From Candidatus Pacebacteria bacterium CG10_big_fil_rev_8_21_14_0_10_44_11 (lineage in GTDB: Bacteria > Patescibacteriota > Microgenomatia > UBA1400 > PJMF01): a stretch of DNA of 7,146 nt. Where the stretch lies: the NCBI GenBank assembly GCA_002772705.1, contig PFDH01000047.1, forward strand, positions 1-7,146, written 5' to 3'. A program made the translations under genes and the position numbers. The notes below the pieces were generated by a model. The model was not told the origin of the DNA. It was given only the letters and a program-made list of their open reading frames with translations, and made no database searches. The stretch's first letter is position 1. Every line of letters starts with the position of its first letter. Below, piece by piece: positions 1 through 4,330 of this stretch.

Positions 1-500
1 CGGTTAAGAGAAACTAATTCACTCACCCGTAAGCCGGTAGAGAAGAGGACTTCCAAAACTGCCTTGTCACGTAAGCCAGTTTTTGATGACAATTGCGGTT
101 GCGCCAACAACAGCTGCATCCGGTCAGGACTCAAAAATTGCATCTGATGCGCCTCGGCTTTGGGCAAGTCAATTTTTTCTGGGTGCAACACCGGCACATC
201 ATTTTTGATCAGCCACTTCAGCCAAGAGCGAAGCGCAATAATGTAGTAACTTTGCGTGCGTTTGGAAATTGACCGGCCAATTGAATCGACATGTCTGGAT
301 AAATGGACGCGCCATTGACGAATTAAATCTAGGTCTAATTCCTTCAAATCCTTTTTTCCTTCAGCCTCAAACCACTCGATGAAGCGCAACAAATAGGCGC
401 TGTAGTTGCGGATGGTTAACCGGCTCAGATTCCGCTCAACCTCCAGATGTTCCATAAACCCTGTGAAGGCTGCTCTGGGATTAGTCGAAAGGTTACTCAT
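1..500 (-). CDS. Tyrosine recombinase, XerC/XerD type (N-terminal part, truncated by window edge)
   Basis: This is a site-specific recombinase that cuts and rejoins DNA through a tyrosine nucleophile. Chromosomal members resolve replicon dimers at dif sites. Only 166 codons lie in the window. Residues about 10-100 look like the SAM-like core-binding domain: RNYSAYLLRFIEWF, then YYIIALRSWLKWL. The catalytic domain begins near residue 120 (FLSPDRMQLLL) and contains STGLRVSEL, where Arg158 is the first catalytic arginine. The remaining Lys, His, Arg and Tyr residues lie beyond base 1. I chose the ATG at 500-498 because an in-frame stop lies about 8 codons upstream; a TTG lies 7 codons upstream. 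No Shine-Dalgarno is visible, and only a weak -10 (AATAAT, minus, 531-526) precedes it. A phage or integron integrase is possible, but the length to the Arg motif and the N-terminus fit Xer. The repeat-rich gap upstream may matter to its job. Confidence 0.9.
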   Translation of the reverse strand, partial: MSNLSTNPRAAFTGFMEHLEVERNLSRLTIRNYSAYLLRFIEWFEAEGKKDLKELDLDLIRQWRVHLSRHVDSIGRSISKRTQSYYIIALRSWLKWLIKNDVPVLHPEKIDLPKAEAHQMQFLSPDRMQLLLAQPQLSSKTGLRDKAVLEVLFSTGLRVSELVSLN

Positions 501-725
501 ATGTTGACTTTGTATCTGCAATTAAATTATTAGTGTTGCCCAGATCTATATCATCAGGTTAGGGTAGGGGAATCAAAATGCCTGGTCTTCTCTGCCATGT
601 ACCAGGGGGGCAGCCCGTTCTCTTCAAACATTTATTTTTATGTCGCACAATATCTAAACCAGGCTCAGTATAGAGAGTCTATGAAGAACCGTCAACTTGG
701 CCAAAACATTGTCAAAAGAAGTGTC

Positions 726-753
726 AAAAAAAGTTCCAGATCTGAATCTGGAA
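726..753 (-). terminator. Rho-independent terminator-like hairpin, reading minus
   Basis: On the minus strand a perfect 8-bp stem, TTCCAGAT/ATCTGGAA (753-746 with 741-734), closes a 4-nt loop. It is followed by one C and seven Ts (732-726). The stem is only moderately GC-rich. It lies between the yebC operon and the recombinase. It could end readthrough from that operon, more than 1 kb upstream, or end an unannotated minus-strand RNA, and would insulate the recombinase promoter. Confidence 0.5.
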
Positions 754-886
754 ACAAACCTAGACTCAAACATTCTAGCTGCAGTTTCCTCAAGTAAATA
801 AGAATCACTGGCAACGGCGCCAGACAGAGAGAAAAATCGATCCCGTCAACGGCTCAAAAACGGCTTGAAATCAGAATCAACTAGTA

Positions 887-902
887 AGTGTTCAGCAACA
901 CT
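887..902. repeat. Short hairpin AGTGTT-4-AACACT
   Basis: Perfect 6-bp stem with the loop CAGC (plus) or GCTG (minus). It is one of a series of small dyads between 726 and 955: CTGGC-6-GCCAG at 808-823, and CTAGA/TCTAG around 758-778. Together these could fold into a structured minus-strand RNA ending at the terminator at 726-753. Individually this stem is within what chance could produce. Confidence 0.35.
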
Positions 903-917
903 CAATAAACACAACCA

Positions 918-955
918 TTTAGCCTCAAGCTAAGCAAATAAATCTCCAGGCTAAA
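918..955. repeat. Inverted repeat TTTAGCCT-22-AGGCTAAA
   Basis: A perfect 8-bp inverted repeat (918-925 and 948-955) with a 22-bp spacer. The right arm belongs to the TTTAGCCTGG family in minus orientation; the left arm is a partial copy in plus orientation. It may be a stem in RNA or a paired binding site. Confidence 0.4.
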
Positions 956-1119
956 ACAAGCCCCTCAGATGCCCAAAATCGGCAGTTTATCAATGTAGGT
1001 GAGGGTATATTCATTGATATATAAATCTATTTCCTATATTGACAACACAAATAAGCTGGCTGGGACAACAGTGCGCAGCAAATTACAATTTAAAAACACC
1101 CCCTCCCGGTATTTTTGAT

Positions 1120-1151
1120 TTACGTCGTAAAAGTAATATTGTGCGACGTAA
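1120..1151. repeat. Inverted repeat TTACGTCG-16-CGACGTAA
   Basis: A perfect 8-bp dyad, arms 1120-1127 and 1144-1151, spacer 16 bp. Related CGACGT/GACGTC words recur at about 1395 (TGACGTC) and 1430 (CGACGTGA), so this may be one of several sites for a DNA-binding protein. Centre-to-centre spacing of the arms is 24 bp. No adjacent gene shows what would be regulated. Confidence 0.45.
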
Positions 1152-1533
1152 TAGAGATCCCTTTTCAGCCGTTACCAACTTCGCTCACGAACAGTAGTAG
1201 AGTGGAGTTGATTAGCAGCTCCATCAAATACATTGAGGTTCGGCAATGTGCATTCACCCTAACTATCGCTCTGTCTTGAGCAAAATCCAACTAGTTTGAT
1301 CGTTTCAGCTCTGTTCGACCTCTCTTGGGCAAGCTTGATTACCAGGCGTGAGATCTAGAATATGGCATTCGGGTTATTTCTGTTTTCCTACCCTGACGTC
1401 TGGAGGAGTGTGCGGTAATATTTCCCTCTCGACGTGAGGTCTGGATAGTTTCATTGCTGTATAGGTCGTGAAATCGATTACTTTACTTGATTTAGCCTGG
1501 CGATCCAACCTAGAGGCCTATAATATTTCACAC

Positions 1534-1542
1534 TTATCCACA
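1534..1542 (+). other. DnaA-box 9-mer TTATCCACA
   Basis: Exact match to the strong bacterial DnaA-box consensus TTATNCACA. A near match (TTATCACCT) follows at 1546-1554, then AT-rich repeats. A fixed 9-mer appears somewhere in a window of this size about one time in twenty, so it is suggestive rather than decisive. No dnaA or dnaN gene is nearby. Confidence 0.3.
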
Positions 1543-1560
1543 CTCTTATCACCTATATCA

Positions 1561-1627
1561 AACTATATCACTTCTCTATTTTTAGCCTGGTGACTTCTCT
1601 TTTTACCAACTATCACTTCCCTTTTTA
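1561..1627 (+). repeat. Imperfect 22-23 bp tandem repeats, pyrimidine-rich
   Basis: The core ACTTCTCTTTTTA recurs three times, starting at 1570 (ACTTCTCTATTTTTA), 1593 (ACTTCTCTTTTTA) and 1615 (ACTTCCCTTTTTA), steps of 23 and 22 bp. The first and third copies are preceded by AACTATATC and AACTATC. The first repeat runs straight into a TTTAGCCTGG element at 1581-1590. The array starts 19 bp after the DnaA-box 9-mer. This resembles iterons or a direct-repeat binding array. No function is shown. Confidence 0.5.
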
Positions 1628-1749
1628 CTGCGGTTTTTTTTCGATGACTGCAACTAATTAAGCTGTTTGTTTATTTTCATTTACTGCTAGACTAGCCAGC
1701 TAACACCCAGGCTTGAGTTGACCCAATGATACAAATTACCCCAAACTTA

Positions 1750-1796
1750 GCCTGGTACTCCCCTGGCCTCCAGACAACACCAGGCGGGATCCAGGC
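1750..1796. repeat. Nested inverted repeat built from CCTGG/CCAGG
   Basis: Outer arms are GCCTGG (1750-1755) and CCAGGC (1791-1796); inner arms are CCTGG (1762-1766) and CCAGG (1780-1784). The loop is 13 nt. On minus this long stem-loop lies about 40-90 bp beyond the stop codon of the membrane-protein gene. It could be a 3' structure of the yebC operon transcript, but no T-run follows it, so it is not a classical intrinsic terminator. Confidence 0.45.
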
Positions 1797-1835
1797 GTGA
1801 AAAATCCCCTCTTTTTTGGACTGTTACTTGAGATC

Positions 1836-2603
1836 TTACTTCAACGGAAAAAAACCTAAGAATAAAATGGCAATAAAAACTGCTACTAGTAGAAACTCCA
1901 TTAGGGCTCGGACAAAGAGCCGACCCATCAGATAACTTCGCAAAACGCTCAACCCGACATACAAAAATGACATGATGAAGAGCGCATAGTACCAGACAGA
2001 AAATGGGATAAATGACAACACCAACGCCAACTCAGTTATTAACAAAGTTAAAAATAAAGTCAGCGCCATCACTTCCCGGCTGACCACCTTTTCTATCCGA
2101 ACATCCCACAGCGACATAAAAATCAGCGGAAAGTGAACCAGGCCGATCAAGCCACAAGTGAGGTAAAACGGCAACCTGAGCGAGTAAATGGTGTTGGTAA
2201 ACAAGAGCGAGGTCAGCAGCGTCATCCAGAGGCCAATGGCATGGGCAGCGTGGAGCAACTGGATCGTTCTTTCCTTTGCCACCGAGTAAATATTTGAAGT
2301 TAGAAAAATCGCGTACATGCCAATCGCAAAAACGGCCAAGATACTGAGGCGGGTTAAAAAGTTGGAGGGTAACAGAAAATAAAATAGACCTACCGCACCG
2401 GCATAAAAGGCCGGAAACGGCACAATCGTGAGCCATTCATGTTTCTGCAAATCTTCCCATAAAACAAAGACCGAGGCAAAGTAGGTAATCACCGCAAAGC
2501 CGGCCACACCGTAGTAGCGCCAATCAAGACTGAGGTACTGAACTACCAAGAGCAGTAGACTTAAAAAGATGGCTGTTAGAACAAATTTTTCTCTTCTTCT
2601 CAT
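1836..2603 (-). CDS. Polytopic integral membrane protein of unknown function
   Basis: 255 residues, overwhelmingly hydrophobic. I count eight or nine likely membrane segments, roughly 7-25, 31-49, 57-79, 84-104, 118-137, 144-166, 178-199, 202-221 and 233-252. The N-terminus MRRREK is positively charged, suggesting it stays in the cytoplasm. I see no catalytic motif, no conserved acidic residues typical of transporters and no soluble domain. The gene starts 15 bp after the yebC stop codon on the same strand, so the two are very probably cotranscribed. No Shine-Dalgarno precedes the ATG at 2603, so translation may depend on readthrough or coupling from yebC. I vaguely recall uncharacterised membrane proteins of this size in Microgenomates genomes but cannot assign a named family. 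The function is unknown. Confidence 0.85.
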   Translation of the reverse strand: MRRREKFVLTAIFLSLLLLVVQYLSLDWRYYGVAGFAVITYFASVFVLWEDLQKHEWLTIVPFPAFYAGAVGLFYFLLPSNFLTRLSILAVFAIGMYAIFLTSNIYSVAKERTIQLLHAAHAIGLWMTLLTSLLFTNTIYSLRLPFYLTCGLIGLVHFPLIFMSLWDVRIEKVVSREVMALTLFLTLLITELALVLSFIPFSVWYYALFIMSFLYVGLSVLRSYLMGRLFVRALMEFLLVAVFIAILFLGFFPLK

Positions 2604-2618
2604 CTTGTTTTTGCTGGT

Positions 2619-3200
2619 TTAAGCAACCGGCGGAGCTGAGGCAACGGCCGAAGGCTTCCAAGTAGTAAATACGTCCTCAATATCGTCGTTTTCCTCTAAA
2701 GCTTCAATCAGTAATTGGAGTGCACCGGTGTCAGTTGCTGTAACTTCCATGGTCATCGTCGGTTCAAAACCTTGACCATCAGCCGAGCGGTGAAACATAT
2801 ACTTGGCAGCACCCGGACTGGCCATCGAAGCGCCGTGGCGAGACAAAATAAACTTGACCTCACCACCAGTGCGATTCAAATTATCAGTCACGGCTTGAAT
2901 AATGAGCGCCACTCCACCCGGACCAAAAGCTTCGTAGGTGACCTCTTGAATGGCGGCGCCTTCCGCTCCCCGACCCATACCCTTGTCCATTGCCCGCTGA
3001 ATTTTATCTTTGGGCATATTGGCTGCCCTAGCTTTGTCCAGCGCTAAACGCAGTCCCGGATTAAATTGAGGATTGTCCGACTTGCCTTCCTTAACAGCAA
3101 TTCTGATCTGTTTAGCCAACTGAGCAAACACGTTTGCCCGCTTGCTATCCACCGCCTCCTTCTTGTTCTTAATGTTATTCCATTTGCTGTGTCCAGACAT
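2619..3200 (-). CDS. yebC: YebC/PmpR family protein, short form
   Basis: The start is the family signature MSGHSKWNNIKNKKEAVDSKR, followed by the first helical domain (to about residue 80, with NMPKDKIQRAMDKG). Then comes YEAFGPGGVALIIQAVTDNLNRTGGEVK (about 89-116), the best conserved family block. The C-terminal block, LIEALEENDDIEDVFTTW (164-181), closes domain II. The family is known as a DNA-binding regulator in some bacteria and as a ribosome-associated factor easing stalled translation (TACO1-like) in others. Here it is 193 residues; E. coli YebC has 246. The alignment indicates that the inserted third domain, about 50 residues after position 142, is absent. I chose the ATG at 3200 because it gives the canonical N-terminus and has a Shine-Dalgarno; a 28-residue upstream extension is unlikely. 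It heads an operon with the membrane protein. Confidence 0.95.
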   Translation of the reverse strand: MSGHSKWNNIKNKKEAVDSKRANVFAQLAKQIRIAVKEGKSDNPQFNPGLRLALDKARAANMPKDKIQRAMDKGMGRGAEGAAIQEVTYEAFGPGGVALIIQAVTDNLNRTGGEVKFILSRHGASMASPGAAKYMFHRSADGQGFEPTMTMEVTATDTGALQLLIEALEENDDIEDVFTTWKPSAVASAPPVA

Positions 3201-3208
3201 GGATCCTT

Positions 3209-3212
3209 TCCT
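3209..3212 (-). promoter_or_regulatory. Shine-Dalgarno of yebC, fixing its start
   Basis: On minus, AGGAAAGGATCC precedes the ATG; the first AGGA is 8 nt from the start and a second lies 3 nt away. It supports the MSGHSKW start over the in-frame ATG at 3218. It is the only clear Shine-Dalgarno in the window. Confidence 0.7.
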
Positions 3213-3255
3213 ACTCATATGAGTTATCAAGCTTGTATGGGCAGTCTGCAAAATT

Positions 3256-3284
3256 ATTATATCAGTCTGGGGTCTGGTTTCCAA
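3256..3284 (-). promoter_or_regulatory. Sigma70-type promoter for the yebC operon
   Basis: On minus, TTGGAA (3284-3279), a 17-bp spacer and a perfect TATAAT (3261-3256). Predicted transcription start is near 3249, giving a leader of about 50 nt before the yebC ATG. It is back to back with a candidate plus-strand promoter whose -35 begins 7 bp away, at 3292. Confidence 0.75.
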
Positions 3285-3291
3285 AGACGGC

Positions 3292-3320
3292 TTGAGCCGT
3301 TAAGAAGTTGTCTGTATACT
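3292..3320 (+). promoter_or_regulatory. Candidate distal promoter (P1) of the TPR gene
   Basis: TTGAGC (3292-3297), 17-bp spacer, TATACT (3315-3320). Predicted start is near 3327, about 120 nt before the TPR start codon, with no open frame of note between. The -35 lies inside TTGAGCCG (3292-3299), which is repeated at 3410-3417 within the spacer of P2, so one regulator might touch both promoters. Confidence 0.5.
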
Positions 3321-3401
3321 CTAAAGAATATTTGGAAGGCGTCAGAATCTGGCCTGGAAAAAGAGTGGTTTTGTGGTCACACACAATTTCGCGATTGTCT
3401 G

Positions 3402-3430
3402 TTGACAGATTGAGCCGCTGCCGTTATCCT
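3402..3430 (+). promoter_or_regulatory. Proximal promoter (P2) of the TPR gene
   Basis: Perfect -35 TTGACA (3402-3407), 17-bp spacer, -10 TATCCT (3425-3430). Predicted start is near 3437, leaving only about 13 nt before the first ATG and no room for a good Shine-Dalgarno. The -35 sits inside a dyad, TCTGT-TG-ACAGA (3398-3409), a possible operator. Confidence 0.7.
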
Positions 3431-3449
3431 TTCCAGCGATAATCGACAC

Positions 3450-4211
3450 ATGTTTATGATTACACTCTCCAAACTCCGTGCTCAAGCCATTACCGCCGCT
3501 AAAAATGGTAATTGGCCTAGCGCTGTCGAGACTAATGAGCAAATTTTGCGCGAAACACCAACTGATATCAACGCCTTAAACCGACTTGGATTGGCCTATC
3601 TGCAGTTGGGTGATTCAAAACAAGCCACTGATTGTTTTAAACAAACGCTTCAACTGGACAAAACAAATAATATTGCCAAAAAGCAACTTGAGCGCATTTC
3701 TTGCAAACAAATGGCGGTGGCTCCCTCTTTTACCAGAGAACATTTTATCGAGGAACCAGGCAGAACTAAAATTGTTGAGCTGCACCGCCTGGCTGGCAAA
3801 CCCGTGCTTGACCAATTAAGCTCAGGTCAAAGTTGCAACTTAGTGCTCAAAAAACGCTATATTTCAATCGAGACTAACCAAGGCGTGTACATTGGGGCTT
3901 TGCCCGAAGATTTGTCGTTCCGGTTGTCTAAATTAGTTTCGACCGGGAACACCTATCTTTGCCAAGTTCACTCGATCTCAAACAGTCAATGCTCTGTCTA
4001 TCTTAAAGAGTTAACCCGATCCAAAAAAAACCAGGACATTCATTCTTTTCCACTCAATAAAACCAACATCAATCACGTTGCTGACTTGGACGATCGGTTT
4101 TTATTAGGCGATGATGAGATTCCTGTTCTGGCGCTGGATTCGGACGACGAAGAGGCTGGAAAAGATTTTATTGAAGTAGCCACCAGCGACCTGAGTGATC
4201 AAGATAATTAG
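3450..4211 (+). CDS. TPR-repeat protein with HIRAN-like segment and acidic tail
   Basis: 253 residues, no signal peptide or membrane segment, so cytoplasmic. Two tetratricopeptide repeats occupy about 5-38 and 40-73; the second is canonical (ALNRLGLAYLQLGDSKQATDCF). TPRs are protein-binding helices. Residues 97-125 (HFIEEPGRTKIVELHRLAGK) form a linker. Residues about 137-187 (YISIETNQGVYIGALPEDLSFRL, then TGNTYLCQV) resemble the G-x-LP / rL pattern of HIRAN-type DNA-binding domains. This is by eye only and is an inference. The tail from about 212 is strongly acidic (DSDDEEAGKD) and likely flexible. The start is ATG 3450, or ATG 3456 two codons later; neither has a Shine-Dalgarno. It is divergent from yebC and convergent with the LytR_C gene. 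I recall similar proteins only in Patescibacteria; the function is unknown. Confidence 0.88.
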   Translation: MFMITLSKLRAQAITAAKNGNWPSAVETNEQILRETPTDINALNRLGLAYLQLGDSKQATDCFKQTLQLDKTNNIAKKQLERISCKQMAVAPSFTREHFIEEPGRTKIVELHRLAGKPVLDQLSSGQSCNLVLKKRYISIETNQGVYIGALPEDLSFRLSKLVSTGNTYLCQVHSISNSQCSVYLKELTRSKKNQDIHSFPLNKTNINHVADLDDRFLLGDDEIPVLALDSDDEEAGKDFIEVATSDLSDQDN

Positions 4212-4248
4212 CGTTTGTTAAGCCCATTGACCCGCACTCCCCAACTCC

Positions 4249-4330
4249 ACAAGTCATTAGACTTGTTACGAAATAAAGAAACAATGCACTTTCACATCTA
4301 TTTGGCATTTCTAATTCCGCAACAAGTCTA
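4249..4330. repeat. Three ACAAGTC elements between convergent genes
   Basis: ACAAGTC at 4249-4255, its complement GACTTGT at 4260-4266, and ACAAGTC again at 4322-4328. The first two form a 7-bp hairpin with a 4-nt loop. The middle element extended to TAGACTTGTT (4258-4267) also pairs over 10 bp with AACAAGTCTA (4321-4330), with a 53-nt spacer. The right arm contains the stop codon of the LytR_C gene. Neither hairpin is followed by a T-run. It may serve as a bidirectional 3'-end structure for the two convergent transcripts. Confidence 0.5.

Larger units (their letters stand above)
580..1796. repeat. Dispersed GCCTGG repeat family (TTTAGCCTGG in its longer form)
   Basis: The hexamer GCCTGG occurs ten times in about 1.2 kb: plus at 580, 1495, 1585 and 1750, and minus at 659, 946, 1342, 1707, 1780 and 1791. 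At 946-955, 1491-1500 and 1581-1590 it extends to TTTAGCCTGG, and at 1746-1755 to CTTAGCCTGG. At 1342-1350 and 1791-1799 it reads CACGCCTGG on minus. By base-composition arithmetic fewer than one copy would be expected. Coding parts of the window have far fewer per kb. Copies in opposite orientation form stem-loops (for example CCTGGT 581-586 with ACCAGG 601-606). Function unknown. Confidence 0.55.
501..1835. other. Repeat-rich 1.3 kb intergenic region without a credible gene
   Basis: I see no convincing protein gene, tRNA or known structured RNA on either strand; the longest frame (plus, 597-797) has no ribosome-binding site and a low-complexity K/S-rich end. The region holds ten GCCTGG/CCAGGC hexamers, at 580, 659, 946, 1342, 1495, 1585, 1707, 1750, 1780 and 1791. 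It also holds several perfect inverted repeats, 22-23 bp imperfect tandem repeats, a DnaA-box 9-mer and a minus-strand terminator. It separates the recombinase from the yebC operon, both on minus. Such a long gap is unusual next to the short gaps elsewhere in the window (43-249 bp). It could be a cis-acting locus, a structured RNA or decayed DNA. Confidence 0.7.

Noticed and set aside
597..797. 66-residue open frame on plus
   Set aside because: No Shine-Dalgarno or promoter, low-complexity Ser/Lys-rich end, no recognisable domain, and it overlaps the hairpin and T-run terminator at 726-753.
1230..1320. tRNA-like words GGTTCGG and GTTCGAC
   Set aside because: Neither gives a 5-bp T-stem, and no acceptor stem, D-arm or anticodon arm can be laid out around them.
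501..1835. Integron attC/attI array or CRISPR array
   Set aside because: The repeats are short, unevenly spaced and in mixed orientation. No R'/R'' core pairs with cassettes, no constant repeat-spacer rhythm and no cas genes.
2032..2436. 134-residue frame on minus inside the membrane-protein gene, and other long frames opposite yebC, tgt and the LytR_C gene
   Set aside because: They lie in alternative frames of well-supported genes, have no family motifs and show no own ribosome-binding sites.
2619..3284. Longer YebC starting at 3284 or 3218
   Set aside because: The upstream extension overlaps the TATAAT promoter and the Shine-Dalgarno. The family starts at M-x-GHSKW, which gives 3200.
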